8,120 nucleotides of DNA from JBCBTJ01 sp964597685 (GTDB lineage Bacteria > Pseudomonadota > Alphaproteobacteria > Caulobacterales > Hyphomonadaceae). Shown here one piece after another: positions 1 through 6,493 of this stretch. Below the pieces are notes generated by a model, which was not told where the DNA came from, did no database searches, and saw only the letters and a program-made list of their open reading frames with translations. Where the stretch lies: NCBI GenBank assembly GCA_964597685.1, contig CAZQZC010000124.1:1-8120 (forward strand), written 5' to 3'. Numbering within the stretch: position 1 is the stretch's first letter; the number at the start of each line of letters is the position of its first letter. The position numbers were made by a program, and so were the translations under genes.

Positions 1-918
1 CTAGCGCGGCAGATTGATCGTCAAGATATCGATGCGCGGCGGCATCAGGAACCGCATCGGCACGCCGACCATGCCGGTTCCCGGCGTCACGTAGACCAGC
101 CGGTCGCCGGCGCCCGACGGGAAAACGTGCAGCCCATTGTCGAACGGCCCTCGCGTCGGGATCGCGCGCTGATACAGCCAGGGAATGCGGACCTGACCGC
201 CATGGGTGTGGCCGGCCAGCATGAGGTCGTAGGCGAAGGCGTCGGGCGCGTTCAGCGCCGTGTCCGGGTTGTGCGTCAGCAAGAGCACGGGCACGCCGTC
301 CGGCAGCGTCGCTGAGAAACGGAAATCTTGGCCCCGCCCCCAGAGGTCCGACGCGCCGGACAGAACAACCCGCCCCTCGCCGAGTTCAAGATCGAACGCT
401 CGGTTTTCGACGAGCGTAACGCCCAAATCATCGAGCGCGCGGATCAGCGGCGTTCCAAGGTCAGGGCCCGGAAGCCCGATGTCGTGATTGCCCAGCACGG
501 CGTAAACGGGCGCCTCGACGTCTCGGATCGCGCCGAGCGCGCGTTCCAGCCGGTCGGCGCGGATGTGGTAGGTGAAATCGCCGGCGATCAGCACCGCGTC
601 GACGTCTTCGCGGTTCACGGCGCGGACGATACGCGCCATGGGCGTGGCGTGACGATACACGCCGTAATGGGTGTCGGAGACAAGGGCGATCCGGATCGAC
701 GGGCCGCCTGCTTGCGCGCCGCCCAGGTCGATCGTCGCGTGTTCAACGGTCAGAAGCCGCGGCTCGACGAACCGCGCATAAGCGAGCACGCTTGCACCAG
801 CGACGGCGATCGCCAGGGCGACTCGCTTCGTCCGCCCAACGCTGCGCATGGCCCAGAGCGCGGCTGCGACAAAGGGGAAATAAGCGTATGCGCCCCAGAA
901 GAAGATGAGATCTTCCAC
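1..918 (-). CDS. Membrane-anchored calcineurin-like metallophosphoesterase (YkuE/YaeI type)
   Basis: The 305-residue protein is a two-metal phosphoesterase. Its metal-binding motifs appear in the family order: SDTH (Asp82, His84), GDF (Asp114), GNHD (143-146), a lone His216 in LTHNPD, and GHTHGG (236-241). Two hydrophobic stretches, about residues 4-23 and 33-48, precede the catalytic domain. They suggest an N-terminal membrane anchor, as in YkuE/YaeI-like enzymes. The substrate cannot be read from sequence; relatives act on phosphodiesters or lipid-linked phosphates at the envelope. The start is a GTG, chosen because a strong Shine-Dalgarno (GGGGGAG, 926-932) lies seven bases upstream and the hydrophobic N-terminus follows directly. 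The TAG stop occupies the first three bases of the window, so the gene is complete. It begins 29 bases after the lipoprotein gene ends on the same strand, so the two are probably co-transcribed. Family is certain, substrate unknown. Confidence 0.92.
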   Translation of the reverse strand: MEDLIFFWGAYAYFPFVAAALWAMRSVGRTKRVALAIAVAGASVLAYARFVEPRLLTVEHATIDLGGAQAGGPSIRIALVSDTHYGVYRHATPMARIVRAVNREDVDAVLIAGDFTYHIRADRLERALGAIRDVEAPVYAVLGNHDIGLPGPDLGTPLIRALDDLGVTLVENRAFDLELGEGRVVLSGASDLWGRGQDFRFSATLPDGVPVLLLTHNPDTALNAPDAFAYDLMLAGHTHGGQVRIPWLYQRAIPTRGPFDNGLHVFPSGAGDRLVYVTPGTGMVGVPMRFLMPPRIDILTINLPR

Positions 919-947
919 GAGAGGTCTCCCCCGCGCCCTCGCGCACC

Positions 948-1562
948 CTAAAAGAACAAGAAGCCGCGCCGTTCAAGCGTCTTCCGGCAGGCGGGCAATT
1001 GCCGCTCATAGCGGGCTGCGTCGGCCGCGACGCGGTCTGCGATGCGGATAAGGGCGGGGTCCGAGCGCCAGCTACCGCTCTGAAACCCGCCAGGCCCCTC
1101 ATGGTAGGCGAGATATTGGCTGCGCGCGTCGCCCCGCGATACGCCTGTGATACGGCTGGTGCGGTTGACATACCAGCCGACGAAATCGGTCGAATCCTTG
1201 AAACTGTCCCGATCGGCGCCCGAATTTCCGGTCGCGCGCTTGTATTCGTCCCATGTCCCATCGAGGGCCTGGGCGAAGCCGCGCGCCGAGGACGGCCGCT
1301 TGCCGGGCAGGACGCCCAAGAGCCGGCGGCGGCCCTTCGGCGGGCGGGCGTCGGCGTCGAAATTCGACTCCGTCTTGATGATCGCCATCTGCACCGGGAT
1401 CGGCGCGCCCCAGCGGTCTTCCGACTTATCCGCCGCACGAAACCAGGTTTTCCGGTCCTCAAAGAGGTCACAAATATCGGCCTGCTCTTCGGCCGTCGGC
1501 TGGGGCGTCGAGGCGCAGGCGGCGAGGCCGAGGGCTGAAACGGCGAGGACAAAGCGGCGCAT
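948..1562 (-). CDS. Lipoprotein with lytic-transglycosylase-like (SLT) domain
   Basis: The predicted protein has 204 residues. It opens with a short lipoprotein signal peptide: MRRF, a hydrophobic run, then the lipobox LAAC with Cys16 as the lipidated residue. The mature part carries IIKTESNF (61-68), matching the first SLT motif and making Glu65 the likely catalytic acid. Next come a basic insert (about 76-90), SARGFAQALDGTW (92-104) in place of the usual GLMQ motif, and YLAYHEGPGGF (150-160), which resembles the third SLT motif. This suggests a small divergent peptidoglycan lytic transglycosylase attached to a membrane, possibly of the SLT_4 type. Activity is inferred. Cys31 and Cys192 could form a disulfide. 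The ATG at 1562 was chosen because it places the signal peptide at the N-terminus, although no good Shine-Dalgarno precedes it. In-frame upstream codons run into the glnA terminator and glnA itself, so a longer protein is unlikely. Confidence 0.85.
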   Translation of the reverse strand: MRRFVLAVSALGLAACASTPQPTAEEQADICDLFEDRKTWFRAADKSEDRWGAPIPVQMAIIKTESNFDADARPPKGRRRLLGVLPGKRPSSARGFAQALDGTWDEYKRATGNSGADRDSFKDSTDFVGWYVNRTSRITGVSRGDARSQYLAYHEGPGGFQSGSWRSDPALIRIADRVAADAARYERQLPACRKTLERRGFLFF

Positions 1563-1595
1563 GGATGGGAGATGGGTCGGAACGCCTCGCACGCC

Positions 1596-1627
1596 AATAA
1601 AAAAGGCCGGAGCGTTGAGCTCCGGCC
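1596..1627 (-). terminator. Rho-independent terminator of glnA
   Basis: On the minus strand a perfect 9-bp stem (GGCCGGAGC pairing with GCTCCGGCC) encloses the 5-base loop TCAAC and is followed by TTTTTTATT. It begins 33 bases after the glnA stop codon. The strong stem and uninterrupted U-tract make it a textbook intrinsic terminator for the glnB-glnA transcript. The plus strand lacks a T-run on the far side, so it works in one direction only. Confidence 0.93.
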
Positions 1628-1659
1628 AGGGGTCAAGCGCTAGACTAAGGGAGGAAACG

Positions 1660-3063
1660 TCAGCACTTGTAATACATGTCGAATTCAACCGGGTGCGGAT
1701 GCAGTTCGAACCGCATGACCTCTTCCATCTTGAGCTCGATATAGGCGTCGATCTGATCGTCATCCATGACGCCGCCCTTCTTCAGGAAGTCCCGATCCTG
1801 ATCGAGCGCCTCGACCGCTTGGTGCAGCGAGCGGCAGACGGTGGGAATGTCCTTCAGCTCCTCGGGCGGCAGCGCGTAAAGGTCCTTGTCCATCGCCTCG
1901 CCCGGATCGATCCGGTTCTCGATGCCGTCGAGACCAGCCATCAAAAGCGCGGTGAACGTGAAGTACGGATTGCCCGCCGCGTCTGGGAAGCGCGTTTCGA
2001 GCCGCTTTCCATTCGCGCTCGGCGAATAAGGAATCCGCACCGAGGCTGACCGGTTGCGCGCGGAATAGGCGAGCAGAACCGGCGCTTCGAAGCCGGGCAC
2101 GAGCCGCTTGTAGGAATTCGTCGTCGCATTCGCGAAGGCGTTGATGGCTCGGGCGTGCTTGATGACGCCGCCGATATAATGGAGGCACGTCTCCGACAAA
2201 TCAGCGTAGCGGTCGCCGGCGAACAGCGGCGCGCCGTCTTTCCAGATAGATTGGTGGACGTGCATGCCCGAGCCGTTGTCGTTGAAATAAGGCTTGGGCA
2301 TGAATGTCGCTGTCTTGCCGTAAGACGCGGCGACATTGTGGATCACGTACTTGTAGAGCTGCAGCCGGTCCGCCATCGTCGTCAGAGTGGAGAATTTCAT
2401 CCCCAGCTCGTGCTGGGCGGGGGCCACTTCGTGGTGATGCTTCTCGGGCTCGAGGCCGATCTCGCCCATCACCGACAGCATTTCCGAGCGCATGTCTTGC
2501 TCGCTGTCGACGGGCGGAACGGGGAAGTAGCCGCCCTTGGGACCGGGCCGGTGACCCATATTGCCCATCTCGTACTCGCGACCGGTGTTCGCCGGCAATT
2601 CAGTGGAGTCGAATTCGTAGCCTGTCTTGTGCGGCTCCGTGTTCCAGCGAACGTCGTCGAACACGAAGAATTCCGCTTCCGGACCGAAGAACGCCTCGGA
2701 GCCGATCCCGGAGGCTTTCAGATACGCCTCCGCCGTCTTGGCGGTGGAGCGCGGGTCGCGATTATACGCCTGGCCCGTCATCGGATCGAGAATGTCGCAG
2801 AAAATCGAGAGCGTCGTTTGCTGGTAAAACGGGTCGATGATGGCCGTCGCCGGATCCGGCATCAGGGTCATGTCGGACTCGTTGATCGCTTTCCAGCCCG
2901 CAATCGAGGAGCCGTCAAACATCGCGCCGTCCGCGAAGAAATCGTCGGTCACCATCGATTTGTCGAAGGTGACATGCTGCATCTTCCCCCGTGGATCGGT
3001 GAAGCGCAGATCGACGAACTCGACGTCCTTCTCCTGCATCAGTTTCAACACGTCTTGCGACAT
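1660..3063 (-). CDS. glnA: Glutamine synthetase type I (GSI-beta)
   Basis: The enzyme makes glutamine from glutamate, ammonia and ATP and is the main point of ammonium assimilation; it works as a cytosolic dodecamer. The 467 residues match the usual length of about 469 in proteobacteria. Landmarks in order are FDGSSIAGW (49-57), metal-binding glutamates in FGPEAEFFVFD (126-136), the ATP-site region KPYFNDNGSGMHVHQS (257-272, His269), the flexible-loop GFEAPV (324-329, Glu326), NRSASVRIP (337-345) and RFPD (358-361). KDLYALPPEE (393-402) contains Tyr396, equivalent to the adenylylated Tyr397 of E. coli, so control by GlnE adenylyltransferase is expected. The C-terminus MYYKC lies where GSI enzymes normally end. 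The ATG is supported by GGAGG (3071-3075) seven bases upstream. glnB lies 74 bases upstream on the same strand, forming a glnB-glnA operon that ends at the terminator at 1596-1627. Confidence 0.98.
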   Translation of the reverse strand: MSQDVLKLMQEKDVEFVDLRFTDPRGKMQHVTFDKSMVTDDFFADGAMFDGSSIAGWKAINESDMTLMPDPATAIIDPFYQQTTLSIFCDILDPMTGQAYNRDPRSTAKTAEAYLKASGIGSEAFFGPEAEFFVFDDVRWNTEPHKTGYEFDSTELPANTGREYEMGNMGHRPGPKGGYFPVPPVDSEQDMRSEMLSVMGEIGLEPEKHHHEVAPAQHELGMKFSTLTTMADRLQLYKYVIHNVAASYGKTATFMPKPYFNDNGSGMHVHQSIWKDGAPLFAGDRYADLSETCLHYIGGVIKHARAINAFANATTNSYKRLVPGFEAPVLLAYSARNRSASVRIPYSPSANGKRLETRFPDAAGNPYFTFTALLMAGLDGIENRIDPGEAMDKDLYALPPEELKDIPTVCRSLHQAVEALDQDRDFLKKGGVMDDDQIDAYIELKMEEVMRFELHPHPVEFDMYYKC

Positions 3064-3070
3064 TCAGCGC

Positions 3071-3075
3071 CCTCC
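3071..3075 (-). promoter_or_regulatory. Ribosome binding site of glnA
   Basis: A consensus GGAGG on the minus strand lies seven bases before the glnA ATG. It fixes the start and suggests strong independent translation of glnA within the glnB-glnA transcript. Confidence 0.85.
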
Positions 3076-3137
3076 AATGGTCTGGCTGTGTTCAATTTCA
3101 GTGCGTTATCAGCGGACTCGCGCCGCGGCGCAAAGGC

Positions 3138-3476
3138 CTAAAGCGCCTGGTCGCCGCGTTCGCCGGTTCGAATGCGGAACGCCTCCGCGACGTCGGTCAC
3201 GAAGATCTTGCCGTCGCCGATCTTACCCGTTTGAGCGGCCTTGGCGATGGCTTCGACAGCCTGCTCGACCGACGAATCGGAGATCACGATCTCGATCTTG
3301 AGCTTCGGCAGGAAGTCGACCACGTACTCGGCGCCGCGGTACAATTCTGTGTGACCGCGCTGTCGTCCGAACCCCTTGGCTTCAAGAACCGTCATCCCTT
3401 GAAGCCCCACTTGGTGAAGGGCGTCCTTCACGTCGTCTAACTTGAAGGGCTTTATCACCGCTTCGACCTTTTTCAT
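3138..3476 (-). CDS. glnB: Nitrogen regulatory protein PII
   Basis: PII is a trimeric signal protein that senses 2-oxoglutarate, ATP/ADP and, through uridylylation, glutamine. It controls GlnE/GlnA and NtrB/NtrC. The 112 residues are the standard PII length. The N-terminus MKKVEAVIKPFKLDDVKDAL is canonical. The T-loop RQRGHTELYRGAEY ends at Tyr51, the residue modified by GlnD, and Tyr46 is also present. The C-terminal signature TGKIGDGKIFV (83-93) is intact. The ATG at 3476 is supported by GGGAG (3484-3488) seven bases upstream. The frame stays open 43 codons further upstream, but that stretch is Cys/Pro/Arg-rich and unlike PII. Linkage to glnA favours GlnB over the amtB-linked GlnK. The divergent intergenic region to coq4 should hold the promoter; I found no -24/-12 sigma-54 site with correct spacing. 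Confidence 0.97.
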   Translation of the reverse strand: MKKVEAVIKPFKLDDVKDALHQVGLQGMTVLEAKGFGRQRGHTELYRGAEYVVDFLPKLKIEIVISDSSVEQAVEAIAKAAQTGKIGDGKIFVTDVAEAFRIRTGERGDQAL

Positions 3477-3483
3477 CGGCGCG

Positions 3484-3488
3484 CTCCC
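3484..3488 (-). promoter_or_regulatory. Ribosome binding site of glnB
   Basis: GGGAG on the minus strand lies seven bases before the ATG at 3476. It selects this start over the in-frame ATG at 3605. Confidence 0.75.
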
Positions 3489-3607
3489 ACACTTCCGCGT
3501 TTTCTTCGGCCTAAGCGACGGGGGATGTCCGCACCACCGGGGATGCGGCCCGCGCGCGGCGATCACCCAGGACTGGTAACATTTCAGGCACGCGCGCCCA
3601 AGCATTG

Positions 3608-3633
3608 GGCGCCGGAAAAATCGGCGGGGCGCC
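3608..3633. repeat. GC-rich hairpin in the glnB/coq4 intergenic region
   Basis: Two copies of the self-complementary hexamer GGCGCC (3608-3613 and 3628-3633) flank an inner inverted repeat, CGCCG (3610-3614) and CGGCG (3622-3626), around an A-rich 7-base loop. The outer 6-bp and inner 5-bp pairings exclude each other. The element lies in the probable 5' leader or promoter region of glnB. On the plus strand it is followed by TTTAATT, but no plus-strand gene precedes it, so I do not call it a terminator. Confidence 0.45.
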
Positions 3634-3641
3634 TTTAATTC

Positions 3642-3657
3642 GTGACGCCTGCGTCAC
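3642..3657. promoter_or_regulatory. Perfect 7+7 palindrome, candidate operator
   Basis: GTGACGC and GCGTCAC form a perfect inverted repeat around a 2-base centre (CT). It lies 55 bases upstream of the coq4 ATG and about 165 bases upstream of the glnB ATG, in an AT-richer part of the divergent intergenic region. The 16-bp symmetry fits a site for a dimeric helix-turn-helix regulator. The half-site distance does not fit the CRP consensus: GTGA and TCAC are 8 bases apart, not 6. The cognate regulator is unknown. Confidence 0.55.
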
Positions 3658-3712
3658 TATTTGTTAGCTCGAACTGCTTTTGAGAACTAATCCCAAACGA
3701 TTGAGCGCTTGA

Positions 3713-4483
3713 ATGCCACATCAGGTCTACATCGACCCCGCCCGCAAGAAACCCAGATACCGGCCGTTCGAGGCGATGGCGCGCATGCAGCGCTTGATCG
3801 CCGACAAGGAAGACACCGAGCAGGTCTTTCATATTGTCGAAGCGCTGAACGGAAACGCGTTGGAAAAGAACCTGCGGCGCTTCGCTTCGAGCGAACGCGG
3901 CGCCGCGCGGTTGAGCGAGCGGACCTACCTCCCCGATATGCTCGACGATCACGACGCATTGCGCACCCTGCCAGAGGGCAGCGTCGGTCGGAAATACATC
4001 GACTTCATGGAGCGCGAAGGCCTCACCGCCGCCGGCTTGGTCGAGGAAAGCTTGAAGTTCCGGCGCGGCCGGCCCGTGTATGACGACGATGTAGAATATT
4101 TCGGCGACCGACTTCGCGACACGCACGACTTGTTTCACGTTCTGACCGGCTATGGCCGCGACCCGCTCGGCGAGGCCTCGGTGCTGGCCTTCTCCCATGG
4201 CCAAAACCCAAGCTTCGGCATCCGGTTCATTTATGTCATGGGGGCCCGCCAGATCGCCAAGCACACCCCCCGCGAGACGCGCATCATGGACGTCATCCGC
4301 GAAGGGCGCGACGCGGGACGGGCGGCGGAGCAGATCGCCGAACAAGACATCCGCGCCCTGCTCGCAGAGCCCATCGACGCGGCGCGCGCTCGGCTCGGCA
4401 TCGGCAAGCCCGTCCTCTATCGCCGCGCGCTGAAGATCATCTCTGATCAGCGAGACCCTCAGACCGTGCTCGCCGCGGCGTGA
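3713..4483 (+). CDS. coq4: Coq4-family ubiquinone biosynthesis protein
   Basis: The 256-residue protein has the Coq4 hallmark HDxxH-x11-E: His138, Asp139, His142 and Glu154 within RDTHDLFHVLTGYGRDPLGE. The spacing equals that of eukaryotic COQ4, where these residues bind a metal. COQ4 is required for ubiquinone synthesis and has been linked to oxidative removal of the C1 carboxyl from the quinone ring; the same role here is inferred. Downstream there are the segment FGIRFIYVMGARQIAKHTPRE (168-188) and a C-terminal helical region ending in YRRALK. There is no signal peptide, so a cytosolic or peripheral inner-membrane location is likely. The ATG at 3713 has no strong Shine-Dalgarno, but the N-terminal sequence reads well and no better start is in frame. 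The stop overlaps the next gene's GTG (GTGA), implying translational coupling with the histidine phosphatase. Confidence 0.9.
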   Translation: MPHQVYIDPARKKPRYRPFEAMARMQRLIADKEDTEQVFHIVEALNGNALEKNLRRFASSERGAARLSERTYLPDMLDDHDALRTLPEGSVGRKYIDFMEREGLTAAGLVEESLKFRRGRPVYDDDVEYFGDRLRDTHDLFHVLTGYGRDPLGEASVLAFSHGQNPSFGIRFIYVMGARQIAKHTPRETRIMDVIREGRDAGRAAEQIAEQDIRALLAEPIDAARARLGIGKPVLYRRALKIISDQRDPQTVLAAA

Positions 4484-5019
4484 TTTTCCTCATCCGCCAT
4501 GGCGAAGCGGCGGCCGCCTGGGGCGCGGCGCCCGATCCTGGGCTAAGCGCCCTCGGCGCAAAGCAGGCCCGCGCGGCCGCCGAATCGCTGGACAGCCAGG
4601 GGGCGAACAACGCCGTCACGAGCCCGATGCGCCGCTGTCGTGAAACGGCGCAGGCCTTTGAGACTCTGAAACGCCTCGATGCGCCGATCGTCTCCGCCGT
4701 GTCGGAAGTGGAGACGCCGGCTGAGGTCGACGACCGTCCGGCCTGGCTGCGCGGAATCATGGCGGGGACCTGGGCCGACGCAGGCGACGCCTTGACCGCT
4801 TGGCGCCACACGGCGACCGAAGCCGTATCCGCCTTGCCGGATGGAACTGCAATCTTCAGTCACTTCGTCGCCATCAACGCGATTGTCAGCGCACTGACGA
4901 ACCGTGACGAGGTGCTGGTGTTCAAGCCCGCGCACTGCTCGATCACGCTCTTGGAACGGGGCGGCGACGGATTGCGCGTCGCGAAACTCGGAGACGAGGC
5001 CCCGCCGGTCGTTCTATAA
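4480..5019 (+). CDS. SixA-like histidine phosphatase family protein
   Basis: The 179-residue protein belongs to the phosphoglycerate-mutase-like histidine phosphatase superfamily. It starts with the catalytic motif LIRHGE (Arg6, His7, Glu9), where His7 would be the phosphorylated nucleophile. SPMRRCRETA (48-57) supplies the phosphate-binding arginine, and the second catalytic histidine is His128 in IFSHFVAINA. No signal peptide is seen, so it is probably cytosolic. Short relatives include SixA, which removes phosphate from phosphohistidine on signalling or PTS proteins, and small-molecule phosphatases; the substrate here cannot be told from sequence. The GTG start at 4480 overlaps the coq4 stop by four bases and places the RHG motif at the usual position. 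The nnr gene follows almost at once, so the gene sits in the middle of a likely three-gene unit. Confidence 0.88.
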   Translation: MIFLIRHGEAAAAWGAAPDPGLSALGAKQARAAAESLDSQGANNAVTSPMRRCRETAQAFETLKRLDAPIVSAVSEVETPAEVDDRPAWLRGIMAGTWADAGDALTAWRHTATEAVSALPDGTAIFSHFVAINAIVSALTNRDEVLVFKPAHCSITLLERGGDGLRVAKLGDEAPPVVL

Positions 5020-5026
5020 GACGATT

Positions 5027-6493
5027 GTGAGCTTGAGGATCATCACGACAGACGAGATGCGCGAGGCGGATCGGCTTACCATAGAAGCTGGGACGCCGGG
5101 CGTTGATCTGATGGAGCGCGCGGGCGCGACGGTGGCGGAGGCCGCCCATCGTCTCGCGCCCGACGGGTCGATCGCTATACTTTGCGGCCCAGGCAATAAT
5201 GGCGGGGACGGATTTGTCGCGGCGCGGCTGCTGGCGGATGCGGGGCGCGACGTCGCTCTTTATCTCCTCGGCGCGCGGGAACAGCTGACGGGCGACGCCG
5301 CGCTGGCGGCAGAGCGCTGGCCAGGCCCCGTCAAGCCGCTCGCCCAGGCCCTGGACGCCGACCCCGGCCTGGTCGTCGACGCCTTGTTCGGCGCAGGCCT
5401 CAGCCGTCCGCTGGACGGCGTCGCCGCAGACCTCGCCGCGCGCCCCTGGCGGCGTGTCTTGTCCGTGGATACGCCCTCGGGCCTCGACGGCGATACGGGC
5501 CGCGCCGCAGGGCCGGTTTTCACCGCCGATGCGACCATCACCTTCGCCGCAAAGAAGCCCGCCCACGTCTTGGCGGACGGCGCCGCGCGCTGCGGATTGG
5601 TCGACGTCGCCGATATCGGGATTAGCGATGACACGCTCGCCGACGTGTCCCAGTCCGATGTGTTCGAGAACCACCCCGTCCTGTGGAGCGACCGCTTCCC
5701 TTGGCCGGATCGCGCCGCGCATAAGCACCGCCGCGGGCGGCTGATGTGCGTGACGGGGGGCCCAAGCCAAACCGGCGCGGCGCGGCTTGCCGCAAGGGCC
5801 GGATTGCGTGCGGGCGCAGGGTTGGTCACCCTGCTCTCTCCTCGGGCGGCGACGCTTGTGAACGCGGTCCATTCGACCGCGATCATGGTCGCTCCGTTCG
5901 AGGGGCCCGAGGATCTGGCCGCCAAGGCAGAGCGTTCGCACGCTTTGGTCATCGGCCCCGCGGCGGGCCTGTCTGAAGCGACGCGCGCGCACGTCCTCGC
6001 TTTGGCGGCCGGACCAGCGGGGCTGATCGTCGACGCGGACGGCTTGACCGTCTTTGAGGACGCGCCGGCCGACCTGTTCAACGCCCTGGGCGCCGGCGAC
6101 GTGATCACGCCCCATGCGGGCGAGTTCGAGCGGCTCTTTCCGGGGCTTCTGCAATCCAGCCGCAACCGCATAGACGCCGTCCGCACGGCGGCGCAGACCG
6201 CCGGCTGCGTCGTTCTCTTGAAGGGACCGGACACCGTGATCGCCCACCCCGCTGGCCACGCGGTCGTAAACGTGCACGCGAGCCCGTTCCTGGCCACCGC
6301 CGGCTCCGGCGACGTGCTGGCGGGGATCATCGGCGGCCTTTGCGCGCAAGGAATGGACGCATTCCACGCGGCCGCCGCCGGCGCCTGGCTGCACGGCGAG
6401 ACGGGCCTCGCGCTTGGTCCCGGCCTGATCGCGGAGGATCTGCCGGACACTCTGCCCACAGCCCTCAAACGCCTTTACGCAGAGCGGTCTTGA
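5027..6493 (+). CDS. nnr: Bifunctional NAD(P)H-hydrate epimerase / ADP-dependent NAD(P)H-hydrate dehydratase
   Basis: This YjeF-type fusion repairs hydrated NADH and NADPH. The N-terminal domain epimerises R- and S-NAD(P)HX; the C-terminal kinase-like domain dehydrates S-NAD(P)HX using ADP. Numbered from the GTG at 5027 (488 residues), the epimerase part shows GPGNNGGDG (54-62), VDALFGAGLSRP (117-128, Asp118), DTPSGLDGDTG (148-158) and ATITFAAKKP (169-178). The dehydratase part shows HKHRRGRLMCVTGG (232-245), DADGL (336-340), TPHAGEFERL (361-370), LLKGPDTVI (397-405) and ATAGSGDVLAGII (423-435, catalytic Asp429). Both domains look complete. The start is uncertain: GTG at 5027, TTG at 5033 and ATG at 5057 all fit, and the first two place the typical IITTDEMREADR segment at the N-terminus. 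It starts 7 bases after the phosphatase stop, so co-transcription is likely. The family is also named nnrD or yjeF. Confidence 0.94.
   Translation: MSLRIITTDEMREADRLTIEAGTPGVDLMERAGATVAEAAHRLAPDGSIAILCGPGNNGGDGFVAARLLADAGRDVALYLLGAREQLTGDAALAAERWPGPVKPLAQALDADPGLVVDALFGAGLSRPLDGVAADLAARPWRRVLSVDTPSGLDGDTGRAAGPVFTADATITFAAKKPAHVLADGAARCGLVDVADIGISDDTLADVSQSDVFENHPVLWSDRFPWPDRAAHKHRRGRLMCVTGGPSQTGAARLAARAGLRAGAGLVTLLSPRAATLVNAVHSTAIMVAPFEGPEDLAAKAERSHALVIGPAAGLSEATRAHVLALAAGPAGLIVDADGLTVFEDAPADLFNALGAGDVITPHAGEFERLFPGLLQSSRNRIDAVRTAAQTAGCVVLLKGPDTVIAHPAGHAVVNVHASPFLATAGSGDVLAGIIGGLCAQGMDAFHAAAAGAWLHGETGLALGPGLIAEDLPDTLPTALKRLYAERS

Noticed and set aside
743..1636. A 297-codon minus-strand frame overlapping the lipoprotein and phosphoesterase genes in another frame
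   Set aside because: It is Arg/Ser/Pro-rich, would cross the glnA terminator, and conflicts with two domain-supported genes.
3477..3605. N-terminal extension of PII starting at the in-frame ATG at 3605
   Set aside because: The extra 43 residues are Cys/Arg/Pro-rich and unlike any PII. The ATG at 3476 gives the canonical MKKVEAVIKPFK start with a proper Shine-Dalgarno.
3635..4345. A 236-codon minus-strand frame opposite coq4 and part of the intergenic region
   Set aside because: The plus strand carries the full Coq4 metal motif with correct spacing. The minus translation shows no recognisable domain and would also cover the palindrome.
3713..4483. Phenylalanine 4-hydroxylase as the identity of this gene
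   Set aside because: I considered it because of a histidine-rich HDxxH segment. The HDxxH-x11-E spacing and flanking GYGRDPLGE fit Coq4, and the aromatic amino acid hydroxylase motifs are absent.
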